Assembly: GCA_029964075.1 (NCBI GenBank) | Contig: CM057150.1 | Coordinates: 558,001 to 622,000, forward strand | Length of the DNA: 64,000 bases | Direction: 5' to 3' | From: Patiria pectinifera | Lineage: Eukaryota > Echinodermata > Asteroidea > Valvatida > Asterinidae | In this document: one piece after another, positions 32,760 through 44,374 of the stretch | How positions within the stretch are numbered: the stretch's first letter is position 1 | How the letters are laid out: each line of letters begins with the position of its first letter | The notes under the pieces: generated by a model | Told to the model about the DNA's origin: nothing | The model's input: only the letters and a program-made list of their open reading frames with translations | Database searches by the model: none | Translations under genes and position numbers: made by a program

Positions 32760-34376
32760 ACTTTAGATTTTCTAGTGCACCGGAATTCGTGTTCACGAAT
32801 CGCACTGAATCGCTTCCGTGAGTTTGATTGTCACGATCATAGACGTGATGGTCATCATCTGATTTTTGCCTCACCCTGCGTTGAGAGGATTTAATTGACA
32901 AGCTACATTGTGTGCTGTACAACTTTCATTGTAACAATCTATTTTTAGAATTGTATTTGATATTTGACCATTTTGTATCCAAGCTTAGATCTGTTCAGTT
33001 TTTAGGCAGCTGTGCCTTGTGTGAATCTGTAGTAGATTCTATATTAGGAACAGATAATTATAGAGCCAGTTGTTGGCCTGTGCTTTGGATTGAGTGGTGT
33101 TGTGTCAAATACTAGTATTGCTTATTGCACACACACCATTGTAACTTCTGGTTTTCAGCTAATTGGCATTTTTTTTCCCCGACATTTTTTACCAGCGCAT
33201 TGTGTCATTTGCTTCTTGTATTATTAGATTGTCTTAGCAATATTGGGTGACTTTTTAGACCGTGTCAGTTGGAGATTTTATAGTGGAATTGTACTTTTGT
33301 CTACAGTGTAGTTAGACATATTTTTGACTTGAATTTTATTGTCTGTTTGTATGCAGACTTGATTGTAGGTCAGTGATTGAGGCCTGATTTTGTAACAAGT
33401 CATATTTTTGTGTGTGCATTCCAAGGTAATTATTCCAACCATGTCTGTGCCAGACTCTATTTCGAAGTCAAATAGTGCTTTAGCTAGGACCATAGTTATT
33501 GCCTTCACAAATATTTTATGTGAACATAATTAAGATGCTTGTCCTATTGATAGAAATGCAGTGATAGACCAGGAGCCCAGAACATTTATTCATGCGAAAA
33601 GTGCCAAAGCAGTCGACCTCATAGGGTGAAAGGGTATCATGGGGACATAACAAAAATGCATTGCTGCCGGGTCTAGGGCGTGGCCTAAGGTCCGAAATGA
33701 CGTAATAAAGCACCGCCATAACCGGAAATCCCTATTCTGACAATATCTCAAAAACTATACATGGTACTGGCGCAAATGTGGTCTCTACACCTATGTTTTC
33801 ATGGTCAATCTATACGATGACTACCATTGTAGTGTCTGGAGATGTGTAGTTTATCATGTAGCATCTCTATTCATGACACAATTACCAAAAACCTTATTTT
33901 CCCCCATATCTCGAAAATTGTACAACAATTCTACACCAGATATTAAGGTCAAATATTACATTGATAAAAGGTCTAATGTATAAACTGTATACTTAACCAT
34001 AAATCTTGGTAAATTTATTTACTTATGGTATTTCCATGCGGATTATATGTACATGTACATGTATACCTATATGCGACGCGCAGTCCTACATGTTTAATGG
34101 CCCTTTGTACTTGTTCTGTCACCATTGCATTACACGTCTTCTCCATCACTCTCATCTTCACTTTCCTCACTCCAAGCACTGTCATCCGAGTCCTCGTCAT
34201 CTATGGATGCAGGTTCCACTATATGTCACTGTCATTTGTAGGTAGATCCTTGAGAGTCTGTGGTACCGAAGTTCCTGGGTACCAGTCTGGTTCAAACATA
34301 GAGCTATATTAAATTAAATATAGCTCTATGGGTTCAAAGCTTTTTTTAATTAACTTCCAGCCGTGGTCTGCGGGAC
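32760..34376. other. Non-coding stretch
   Basis: No exon was recognised. It includes a TACATGTACATG run at 34048 and a palindrome ATAGAGCTATAT..ATATAGCTCTAT at about 34299-34330. Confidence 0.5.
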
Positions 34377-34655
34377 TTACCCCACCAGTTGGATCTGCGC
34401 CTGGTCAGCCCTCTTCCAGATTCTTGCTACGTACTGGGCCCTTTTGATATGATTTCCAAATGTCTTGCTGCATGGTGGAAGAGAGGCACATTTTATCTTT
34501 ATCCTGGCGAGGGGTTCCTTCTCATCACCACCGCTCATGCTCAGGAATACCTTGTATCTTGCTTCATTTATGTCTGATGTTTTGGGGGTTAAATTGTCAG
34601 GAAGTGCTGGGGTGGTATGGAGAATTGAGCAGCTCCATTTCCATTGAAGTACCAT
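34377..34655 (-). pseudogene. Fragment of the XPG-like transposon family
   Basis: Ninety-two residues including CASLPPCSKTFGNHIKRAQY and VARIWKRADQAQ. This aligns by eye with SDKLPPTLGALKQHIHRVQI and QATVWGQAS in the protein at 2919-3920, a conserved segment C-terminal to the nuclease motifs. The surrounding frames are closed, so it is a remnant. Confidence 0.55.
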
Positions 34656-35371
34656 ATCTTATAGCTCTGCGTGTCAACATTAGCCTCTCCTATCCAAATC
34701 CTGCTGCCTGGCTTCTCGTGCCAACTTCAGTTTCTACAGAATTGTAGGGGGTGTCAGCGAGTGGTTGCACTATAACAAGGCTGCTCCGGGTAGGTACGTG
34801 GAACTCATTAGCCTTGTTTGGTAGTCTGCCTAGGAGAAGGACAACCCTATAATTTTAAACATGGGCGGGTGGAGCTCGTTAGCCTTGGTTGGTAGTCCAT
34901 CCTGACAGTGGGCAGCAGCACTGCTTTAACTTGCACCAGCGGATCGAGCTCCTTGTTGCCAATGGTGTGTGTTTGACTAGGAGGTGGCACCAAGTGTGTT
35001 CCGGATGGGGAGGCTCTTGCCCCCCTCCCAAGGACTTGGTATTATTTGTTGGGTATACCTCTTCTTCTTATGGACCAATTTAATACTATAGCACCAGGGT
35101 TAGAGCCCCTGCTATTTCTGGTTTCCATTCACCTGTCCCTGCTGGTACAGTATCTGTGACGTGGACAACTTAAAGCCCTCGGGAAGGTCGCTCACCGACT
35201 CCGGCTTGTGCCGGAGCTCAGGCTTTTACTTTTCGAAATATTACGAGAATTGCCACCTGGAATGTGCTTACACTCTGGCCCATGCAGAAATCCCTGAGGC
35301 TCTAGACAAAAAGCTGTGCAGACTCAAGGACGTTTTCAGAAGGTCACTCATAGTCAGGTGGCATATGGTTG
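34656..35371. other. Non-coding stretch
   Basis: The open frame at 35161-35424 has no recognised domain. Local duplications of the phrase TTAGCCTTG..TGGTAGTC occur at 34810 and 34880. Confidence 0.45.
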
Positions 35372-35997
35372 GAATCGTGACCGACTGGTCCAAAGCACCA
35401 AACTTGGCAGATAGATTCTTATAGACCTAGAGAAGATATTTAGAAGGGGTGACACCTGAAATTCTTCACCTTACTTGTTAGCCCAATTTAAGGACACCTC
35501 GTTTTTTCCCCCAGTTTTTGTTTTCTGGGCTAAATATCACAATGTTCTCATTGTTCACATGATTTTGAATAAGGTTTCAATAGGGTAACTGTACCAGTAA
35601 GCTACGTGGTGAATTTGAAGTTCATCAATGCTGATGTTTGGCAAGACTAATTGATGATATCTGGGGACAAGGTAAATGCGCGCAATTTAGGGCATAATAG
35701 TAGCCATTTTGGATCGTTACTATGTCCTCATAATTATTCAGTCACTTATATGCTTTGGAAAATGTTATTTAAGTAAAGATATGCAAGTAGAATCCCCAAA
35801 ATACACTTTTCAAATAAAAAATTTAAAATATACCTAAATATGGAAATAAATATCTTACACGGCAGGGATTAACGATTTATGCAAATTAGGCACCCTTCCC
35901 AAAAGAATTTCGGGTGTCACCCCTTCTAAATATCTTCTCTAGTTCTATAAGAATCTATCTGCCAAGTTTGGTGCTTTGGACCAGGCGGTCACGATCT
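35372..35997. mobile_element. Fold-back element
   Basis: Inverted arms of about 105 bp: left GAATCGTGACCGACTGGTCC..GCACCAAACTTGGCAGATAG..CTAGAGAAGATATTTAGAAG, right the near-complement ending at 35997. An AT-rich centre of about 420 bp lies between. No transposase. Confidence 0.75.
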
Positions 35998-38231
35998 TGA
36001 CGAAAATTAGATCTAAGCCACCTGACTATCAAGAGGACGTCTTCCCTTACCACCTTGAGCGACTAATTGGCACTGGATCGAACCACCTGGAGATCATACA
36101 GGAAAGCTTGTTGTGACTATGATACCGAACGGAGGCTGAAGGAGCTTGAAAGGAGAGCACGCAGCTATCTCAAGAAAGGGAGCTGGCGATAAATGCCCGT
36201 GTCGGGCAATGGCCCCTACTACGTCCAAACGTGTCAAAGTGCCAGGCGGAAATCTGGCCAAAGTACCTTTTCTAAAGATTTTATCGGGAAAAATCGTTGT
36301 GTATCAAGATGCTTGCATTTTCCTTTTCAAAATGCACTCCATAAGAAATAATATTGGAGACCAAGTCAAAATAGGTAGGTATCCGGAACTTGGAAAACGA
36401 CTGTATTAAGCAAGAATGTTAAAGGTGACCGTTAGTGTTTTCTCCTGAAAAAAAAAAAATCTTTAAAAAAATCAGTAGGGGCATATAAGTGCATTTTGGA
36501 TGGATACAACCAAACCACTGTATTGTGTGATGATTTTTTTATTTTGACATGTTCGTAACGATGCATGAAGCAACACTCGAACTTAGCTCACACCTATTTA
36601 CGCGGAAATTTTGTCAAGATGCACAAAAAGAAAAATAATAATAATAGGTTTACCTGGAATAAACTCCACGCTACATTTGCCGATCTGGAAGCAGAATGCT
36701 CTACGGCAGCTCTGGAGACAATCAGTGAATCGTGACAGTCTGATTCGATAGGTCGACTCGACGACAGTGCTTTTTCCGTTCTCAAGATGGTTGTAATCGA
36801 ATATGGAGGGCGCTGTGCGTTGCTGGGTATGACGTAGGTTGTCGAGCAGTACGTGCCCACCACTACCTGCTCCCTATTTGAAACGAGGTTGGCACTAGGG
36901 ACGAAGCACTGGGGACGAAGTTGGGTGATACGGGTCTGTGAGCCTACACAAAGACCAAGTCCATTGTTTTTTCTACAAGTCAGCTTGCGTTTTATCTGTC
37001 TTCAAAGTTTTCAATCAGCCAATCGCGCTCTTCAAGAAACAGAGAAACTAACGCTTCGTAACGCCAAACAAAAGTCTCCCGGTTTCTGGTATGCGCGCGT
37101 GTCGCCGTATCCATGCGTGTCGGCAAAATATTTATTTTTTCAATGAAAGATGATGTCATAAAACCGCCAAACTCACTGGTTTGACTGGAATTCTGCTGCT
37201 GCATAATTTTAACGTGTTTTTAGAAGTGGTTACGATCCGGAGATTAAGCTTTATGTGGCTTCTCGAGACTCCATATATTTGCATTAAGTTTAGTTGGGGA
37301 CCATTTGCAGTCATCAGCCGACATTTGAAGGGAAAAAAACGGTAAAAAAAAAAAAAAAAAGAAGAAGAAGAAAAAAGCCGCGTCGCCGCACCACTTTTTG
37401 GGCAACTGAAGCTCCATACCAGAAATTGGAGACTCTTTTGGCCTAATTCCTCTCTTTATTTTTTAATGCAATGTCTGCTATGGAGCACCGTAGTGACTAA
37501 GGCCGCGCGGTGTGTAAATTATGCGGCCGGAGCAGCCGATTTTCGGCTAAACTTGACAGATTTTTTTTGTTAAAAATCGATTTTGACAGAAAATTTGACA
37601 GAATGGATTTTTTGGGCAGATTTCTGGCAGAATTTTGCAAGTTACATGGATATTTGACGGAAAGCATAGCAAATTCGAAGAACAATGATACATTTGTTTA
37701 AAAAAGCTTCCACTTTTTTTTCAACTGAAACAAACCCTAATTGCATAATGGGACGGGTTGGCTGGTCTAGGTGCTAATGTTCAATGGGAACCGGGCTTCG
37801 TGACGCAACCCGGCGCATTTAGCCTGCAATTTACACAATTTCATAACCTCATTACCATATATATAGATGGCTTATAAAGTAATTTGAACCTTAAAGGCTT
37901 AAATAAGGCAATACTACAACGTCTACATGTGGTTTTGAGTGTTTATAGTGTATTTCGAGTAATTCTGGGGAATTTGGCAGATTTTTGATAAATCGGACAG
38001 ATTTTTTAATTGCATTTAGCAGAATTATGCCATGATCTTACGGTCACCCTTGGGCTCAATCATGCCAATTGACGAGTGAATGTCATGCATGCAGCAGCAG
38101 ATCTAGAATGTGTACTGTATGCCTAATGTCATGCATTGTCATGTATGTTGCGTTGTCTGCTAAGTGCTAGCGCAGCTGGTTAGCTACATGTAGCTATAGC
38201 TTGACGCAGAACCTCACATGACTGTGTATTA
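35998..38231. other. Non-coding stretch
   Basis: No supported exon. A minus-strand frame at 36594-36863 ends at a donor-like CCAG then GTAAAC (36652) and could be a 5' exon, but no partner is found. An A/G tract lies at 37341-37375. Phrases such as ATTTGGCAGATTTTTGATAA around 37560-38030 repeat loosely. Confidence 0.4.
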
Positions 38232-38727
38232 ATTAAAGAGGTTGTGGAATGCTCGAAGACATTTCCGTCATTTTTCGGGTATATGTAGCCTAAGGTGTGA
38301 TGAAATAAAAACGACTATTGTTTCTGTCACAAAATGAGTACAAAAGGTACTTTTGAGAGCTGTTTTTCAAGTCCTGTCATGCCTGTTTCGACCCGAACGT
38401 GCAACTTGTGTACAAGTTGTCGTTGCGGGCAGCAAACGAAACACAGTTATTCGTGACGTAATAAACAGGACTCCCGATGCAGAGTAGCATAAACGAGTCC
38501 TGTTTATTACGTCACGATTTACTGTGTTCTGTTTGCTGCTCGCAACGACGACTTTTACACAAATTGCACGTTCGGGTCGAAACAGGACCTGAAACATAGC
38601 TCTCAAAAGTAACCTTTGTACTAATTTCATGACAGAAACAATAGTCGTTTTTATTTCATCTCACCTTAGGCTACATATACCCCAAAATTGACGGAAATGT
38701 CTTCGAGCATTCCACAATCTCTTTAAT
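38232..38727. mobile_element. Fold-back MITE immediately upstream of gene B
   Basis: ATTAAAGAG at 38232 and CTCTTTAAT ending 38727 begin long near-perfect inverted arms of about 230 bp meeting near 38480 (GAGTCCTGTTTATTACGTCA and its complement). Its right end is 67 bp from the gene B start codon, so it lies in the promoter or 5' UTR region. Confidence 0.88.
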
Positions 38728-38794
38728 ACCTCGTGGTTCGCACTTAAACCTGTAAACTAGACTAAAAATTAAGCGCGATAGGCGGTAGAACATC

Positions 38795-38867
38795 ATGACT
38801 ATGCTGACGTACTCCTGCTGTGGTTGTCAAGCACTGGCACTGTTGGTGATCGGAATATTTTGTAAAG
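38795..38867 (+). CDS. Gene B exon 1: start codon and signal peptide
   Basis: ATG at 38795 opens MTMLTYSCCGCQ then ALALLVIGIFCK, a hydrophobic leader, followed by a phase-1 GTAGGC donor at 38868. The phase fits the first Ig exon (54598), which continues VASVVTLP. The intron would be 15.7 kb, because it contains the retrotransposon and several fold-backs. An alternative leader exon exists at 39582-39666. The start is supported by the leader and the phase, not by transcript data. Confidence 0.65.
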
Positions 38868-38892
38868 GTAGGCTACATTTAGCATGTATAGG

Positions 38893-39028
38893 CCTAGTCC
38901 CACCCACTATAACTGGGCCGCTAGAACTCTTTTTTTTTTTACATTTGGGATATTGGTCTGTTGTACTAGCATTACGGACCAACACAATGCCAAAAAGGAG
39001 TTCTAGTGCCGCAGTTAGTGGGACTAGG
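38893..39028. repeat. Hairpin repeat in gene B intron 1
   Basis: CCTAGTCCCACCCACTATAA and GCCGCTAGAACTC are matched by GAGTTCTAGTGCCGC and AGTTAGTGGGACTAGG in inverted order. Arms of about 37 bp; probably a small MITE. Confidence 0.75.
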
Positions 39029-39369
39029 CTACTCCTAGAACTATGCTCATAGGTTCAGAACCCCGAAAAATTGTTGTCAGCACAAAACACTAATTAAGAA
39101 CAAAAACGTCCATCCCAACCAAGCATTTTCCCATAGAACCGCTGCACAGTTTGCCCCTAAACTCCATACAATACCTCATGACATACTCACGTTATGTGCA
39201 CCCAACAAACATCGGTGGATTCTGTCTGTTTTTCGGCCAAAATGATGAAAAATATGCCCTTTCCGCACTGAGCCAACCTGACACTTGAAACGTGCACGCG
39301 CGCCCTATGATCGCAGTCATTTTCGGTTCGATTGCTCGGAGCGCGCCGCGGGGGGGGGGGGGGGTCACA

Positions 39370-39667
39370 CGTATAAGTGCTTCTAGCGGCTTTCCGAGTT
39401 TGGGCCAGTAAACTTCGAAAGAAAACAGTACTTCTAGCGGTACACTGTTATGTTGCCAATAAACCAGCCCCTGTTATCAGATAATGCTGCTTATCCCCTG
39501 CACTCTTATCAGCTGAGTGACAGCACAGTTTAATCACACACAGAGTACACTGTTTATTACAGCCCCACGGCCGGTTCGAACATGCATGTACTTCGTGGCA
39601 TTGAGTTGATTTTGTGGCGAGCATGTTTTGTAAATAATACGGCTTTTATTTCACAAATGTTTGCAGG
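39370..39667 (+). repeat. Inverted duplicated block X, copy 2
   Basis: Inverted counterpart of 13745-14060, with the same order of landmarks. The conserved outer end has CTTCTAGCGGCTTTCCGAG and the conserved inner end TTTGCAG-GTAAATTT. Together with the related fold-back at 40440-40990, it indicates duplication of a longer block. Confidence 0.72.
39582..39666 (+). CDS. Possible alternative leader exon of gene B
   Basis: Within block X an ATG opens 28 codons, MHVLRGIELILWRACF then VNNTAFISQMFA, and ends in phase 1 at a GTAAAT donor. Length, hydrophobicity and phase would permit splicing to 54598 as an alternative first exon. Copy 1 of the block has an early stop in this frame, which argues against a conserved coding role; the site may be an untranslated exon. 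Confidence 0.25.
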
Positions 39668-40439
39668 TAAATTTGAGAAAATCAACGGAAAGGCAAACGA
39701 AAACGATAGCACCTAAAGTTGCGTTTACGCACGTACTTTGTGTGCACAGTGTGCGTGTACTGCCTGGCCACTCCTACCTGGATACGCTGCGCTGGCCGGT
39801 CGGTACTGGGCCATGTGCGTGGCATGCAGTGTTTCGTGCCCCCGTGCCGCGTGGGACAATGTTGCTCAGTGGATCGTTTCGTCCGTTTCTGCTTCCAATT
39901 GCGGAGCTTTATTTCTGTGAAATGTTCACTGGGGATAGTAAAAAGGGCACTTGCTTATATTTTAGTGAAATTGACAATAAAAGATGTAAAGTGAATTGTA
40001 TTTATTCACCGTTTGCGACCGATAATTCCAGTCATTGACTTCGCCCCTGAAATGGAAAATCAACCACTTCGCCCCATATTCATCGCCGGTGTAACAGTCA
40101 CATTGCCCCAAGTCAGTTCACCCATCGTCCCAAATACTTTCCACGTATTTATTTTCCAAAAATTATAAACAAAACGCTATATTCCACTATTAATTAAAAT
40201 CATCATGATCATGTACATGTAATTCTTTTATCCTACTTAGGGTAATATTTTGAAATTAGCCAACAGACAGGGGTAGTTTATTTTCAGACACTAATTATCC
40301 TAGAATGGATAAGTTTAGGTTGGGTCCACATTTTTAATACAAGGGAAGCAAAGAGTTAGTTGACTCAACACTCCAAAGTGTAAATTTTCTTTCAAGGTCA
40401 GAAATGGGTGAACATGTACATGTAACACAAATTGGGTTA
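39668..40439. other. Gene B intron 1, no exon seen
   Basis: An open frame from 39661 to 40038 follows the donor site and has no domain. It lacks a counterpart at the 13-kb locus. Confidence 0.4.
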
Positions 40440-40990
40440 AAATTGTGTTTACATACATGTTCATTTCGAACTGTAAAAGGGAATCGGGAACCAGCTAGTT
40501 CCTGACTCCCTATTATCGTTTGAAATGCACATGTGTTTACCAACGTGATCCAGTCTACTCATTATCATAATCGATGCATCGCGCGCGCTCGGTAACGGAA
40601 TCGCAATCGGGATACGGGGACCATCGAATGTACGCTGGGCATGAAGAAGAAATCCCGTCGTTCAAACATTAAACACGATCGGAAATTTAACGTGTTCAAG
40701 ATCGCGAGGGGAGCTCTCCGAAGTGAACGGAAAATTTCACTTTTTTCCGGATCGTAAGTAAACTTCAGTACAACCATCTTAATCATCGATGTCTACTTGT
40801 ACCTCAGGTGGCATATCTAGTAATTTGGAGGCCGTTTTGAAGGTGAAATCTGATGGGTTTTTTTGTTGGAAAATGTTTGGGGACAGTGTTGTCCAGCTCG
40901 CGGTATTAGCTTGGACCCAACTATCGCCAGACCATTTCCAAATGTTAAAAAAGGCGATAAGTTGGGTCCAAGTTACTCGGACTAAGTCCA
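40440..40990. mobile_element. Fold-back arm, relative of 12590-13460
   Basis: GTTCATTTCGAACTGTAAAA, CCTGACTCCCTATTATCGTT, GATGCATCGCGCGCGCTCGG, TTTACTTACGATCC (complement) and GGTGGCATATCTAGTAATTT occur in the order seen in the right arm at 12965-13460. The left arm is missing or very short here. It ends with a palindrome GACCCAACTATCGCC..GGCGATAAGTTGGGTC. Confidence 0.75.
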
Positions 40991-41081
40991 AAGTAGGTGT
41001 CAGGAAGTGGATACGCGGAAACGGGGATACTGGGTGGACTTTATTTTTAGCGGAGGAAAGTATTTTTGAGAACGAAGCATC

Positions 41082-41384
41082 TGTTGTAGTATCGGGTTTA
41101 ATTATTCATGGGAACACCCCTTGTTTTATCCCTCGGTGTGACCCAACCCTTGGAGCATGCGCTGAGCGGTCCTCTTATGCCCATTGACCCCCCAAATCCC
41201 GCGCACAAGAACATCAAGGAGAACTGACAACAACCAAGGCATAAACACCCGACAACTTGTGCCGTTTTCGGGAACTATTCCGGAACCTAGTAGTGGTGGT
41301 TTACTGAGGCCCGTACGATCCCTTGATGACCGTCGGAGGTAGTCCAGTCGAAGATAGGGTGAGTCGACCCCGAAAAACACTACA
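41082..41384 (+). repeat. 5' LTR
   Basis: 303 bp, TGTTGTAGTATCGGG to AAACACTACA. The 3' LTR has the same ends; the 5' copy carries one extra 3-bp unit (TAGTAGTGG against TAGTGG). Confidence 0.92.
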
Positions 41385-41399
41385 TTGGCGTCGTAGACA
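41385..41399 (+). other. Candidate primer binding site
   Basis: TTGGCGTCGTAGACA follows the LTR; TGG at its start is compatible with pairing to a tRNA CCA end. The tRNA species was not identified, and an insertion at 41400 separates it from the leader. Confidence 0.4.
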
Positions 41400-41409
41400 C
41401 CCTTACAGA

Positions 41410-42720
41410 AATGTCCCATGAGCATCCCATGGGATTCCCATGGGGTCCCATGGGACCCCATGGGAAACCCATGGGGTCATCAAGAGCACCATGTAAGTTC
41501 AAATGATCACCATGGGAGATTTTATGCTCATCATGGGAAACCCATGGGAACACCATGGAGATTGCATGGACAACATGGGAACACCATGGGGATTTTACAA
41601 GCTCCATGCGAACACCATTGGAACACCATGGGGATTTTATGAGCTCCATGGAAACACCATGGGGATTTTACGGACACCATGCAGGTGCGGTTCTAGAACA
41701 AATATTTTGGGGGGGGGCTAGCACGGTGGATCCAGAATTTTTTCAGGGAGGCGTGCTGAAATCTAGACCGGTTATTTTTTCCTGACACTTAGGCCTCCGA
41801 AAATCAATAGGTGGGGGGGGGGGGGGCTAATGCCATATTTTCAATGGGGAGCGCCAATAAATATATATTAACTAATGCACCCTTGTCACGGCTATTTCTT
41901 CTTTAGGGGCAGACTGTTTGCATGTACATCACAATCCTTCTTTTTGCTGATGCAATTTTTTTTTAACGGAATTTATTTGGGGGGGGGGCTAGACAAAAAT
42001 TTTGGGGGGCGACAGCCCCCCCTAGCCCCCCACCGTAGAACCGCACCTGACACCATGGGAACACCGTGGGGATTTTATGGACATCATGGGAACACCATGT
42101 GGAATTAATGAACACCGTGGGACCACCATGGGAATTTATGGACACCATGGGAACACCATGGGAACCCCATGGCGATTTTATGGACATCATGGGAACAACA
42201 TGGGGATTTTATGGACACCATGGGAACACCATTGGGATTGTATGTCACCATGGGCACACCATGGGGATTTACTGGACATCATGGGAACATCATGGGGATT
42301 TCAGACACATGGATACACCATGAGGATTCGGACGCCATGGGAACACCATAATGTGGGTGATATAATTATGGACACAATGGGAACACCATGCAGATTTAAA
42401 AGGCAGCACGGGGACACAGCTGGGTTATACTGGAGAACATGCATGTGCCATGGAAAACCATCATAGACCCAATTGCACTCCCAAGTTATAGGCAAACCTT
42501 TCTTTGATTTAACTAGTTATTCGCCTAGCTGTAAATTTGAATTCAATTAAAAATATTTCCCTTGTGGTCCTAGAGGTTATCAAGAATTCTATTTGTTAAG
42601 CTGACCATGGGAAACTCCTGTGGATGTTCACCAATTGAACACAATGGGATAAACACCATGGAACACCATTGGAACACCATGGGACACCATGGGACCACCA
42701 TGGGACCACCATGGGACGTT
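41410..42720 (+). repeat. CCATGG tandem array
   Basis: Several dozen CCATGG or near copies, spaced mostly 12-27 bp apart, interrupted by the MITE at 41682. Because CCATGG is its own complement, frames on both strands appear open and rich in His, Gly, Met and Trp. Confidence 0.88.
41682..42049. mobile_element. hAT-type MITE nested in the CCATGG array
   Basis: Ends CAGGTGCGGTTCTAGAAC and GTAGAACCGCACCTG, flanked by the 8-bp duplication ACACCATG (41674-41681 and 42050-42057), which is itself part of the host array unit. It contains GC-homopolymer runs. Confidence 0.9.
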
Positions 42721-43274
42721 TTTGTGAGAATCGCTTACAATAACGTTCTGTTGATAAGTGAAGCTAAATGATGCATACAGTATTTTGGTATGTAGAAAAT
42801 GTGTCATTCAAACTTTGGATAATATTGATTCACATGTTATTATGGTTGGAAACATTTATGAGAAAATAAATTGGGAACACTGTGATAATATGTTACAACT
42901 TGATAAGTGGTGTGGGAGCAATTATATGAGCTTCGGTCATAGAGTGCATAGGCCACTCCTATTACTTGGAACAACCCCTGTCGGAGTTCCGTGATGTGCT
43001 TTACCTATTCGGCGAACAGCACTTAACACACAGGGTTAAAATGTATTAAGGAAGTTGTCATTGAAAAATACCATGGAGCAATAAATCTTTTGAGAAATGA
43101 AAGGAAACCATACATGGGAAAAAACCCATACAAAATTTCCCATGGGAAAAAGCCAATGGGAAAACTCCCATGGGAAAAATCCCATGCTACATGGTGTCCA
43201 ATTCACCATGCAATTCCCATGGGGTCCCATGGGAAAATTTCCCATGGGAATTACATGGGAGATTTCTGTAAGGG

Positions 43275-44374
43275 CAGGATCGCTTTCTACGAACACTGAC
43301 CAAAGTTTTTGTGGCGTGGTGAGACCACGAGGCCGCCGGGCATCCAGCTCTTTCAAGACAGCCGGGTTGGGGAGGTTTTTTTTCCCGTAGGGGCTTGAGG
43401 ACTGCGCTGCGTTGCTTTATTATTGTTTACCCAATTGTTAATGATATCTGGAAACGTGTCTAGTAAAGGACTGCACGTTTCAGTGACCTAAATTTTGTGA
43501 ATTAATTTTTGTAAAATCAGTTCGTTTTCGCTAACGTTAGCAGTCGTAACATTAAAGGAATTTCGATTACGTGATTTCGATTTCGGTTAGTCGATTTGTG
43601 CAGTATCACGCACGTGGAGATTTCGTACCGTCAGGAGAATTTCGAGTACGTAGTCGATTTCGATTAATCGATTCTTGTAATTACACGTGGTTTTTTGTGA
43701 CAGTTGAGTATTCTTGCGAGGTTTTTAGCAAGCCCAGTGTCACATCGTTTTTCAATTTTTGTTTTTCGTTTTGCAACCCCAGGCAGAGCTCGTTTTCGTT
43801 TTTCCCAAGAAGGAAAAGGATTCTCGTTTTCGTTTTTCGCCAAGAAGATTCAGAAGAAGAAGAGGCGTTTTTTCAATTTTCGTTTTCGTTTTTGTTTAGG
43901 CCTAGAATTACGTAGCTAGTACCGAGGCCTAGTGAGAAGCATTGATTGAAGCATTTAAGTTTAAAATCCCAGAAGTCTTGGGAAGTGAAAAAATATTTGT
44001 TTCTCCCCTGTTTTTGCTTTAATCAGTTTGTTTTTCGCGTTTTTCGCAAGTTTGGAAAGACAGATTTCGACGGAGGTTCGTCGGTTTATCAACATACAGT
44101 GTTTTTTTTCTTGAAGAGTTTTGCCGTTTTTCAAATTTTGTGGTAGACCTACATGTGATTTATAGTTGCTAGGCCTACTTGAAGAAGATACAGTTGGATT
44201 GCGTTAAATAAAAAACAGTATTGCAAGGTTTGCATTGTTTGTTCGGTGTTATTGAAAGAAAAAAAGTTTGAGTTGTTCATTGTTGTGAAAAGTAAAAGAC
44301 TAATCAGAGAGCAGTGAGGGTTAGAATAAAGAAATATAACAGAAGAACCCTAGCATACTGCTTTTCAGTTCAAG
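43275..44374 (+). other. Retrotransposon 5' leader
   Basis: Continues the leader after the inserted element. Open frames (43571-43919) have low-complexity TTTTCGTTTTTCG repeats and no domain. The Gag ATG lies at 44375. Confidence 0.6.

Larger units (their letters stand above)
41400..43274. mobile_element. CCATGG-rich DNA element inserted in the retrotransposon leader
   Basis: CCCTTACAGAAAT at 41400-41412 is inverted exactly at 43262-43274; possible 2-bp duplication CA. Next to both ends, and through much of the interior, lie dense copies of CCATGGG, arranged as 24-27 bp units such as ACACCATGGGGATTTTATGG. A hAT MITE is nested at 41682-42049. The unique interior at 42480-43040 has no domain. 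There is no transposase, so it is non-autonomous. Confidence 0.8.

Noticed and set aside
36594-36863. First exon of a minus-strand gene
   Set aside because: There is a donor-like CCAG-GTAAAC but no leader, no domain and no downstream exon; kept only as a note.
41380-42500. Many overlapping His/Gly/Met/Trp-rich frames
   Set aside because: Produced by the CCATGG array, which is open on both strands; no domain.
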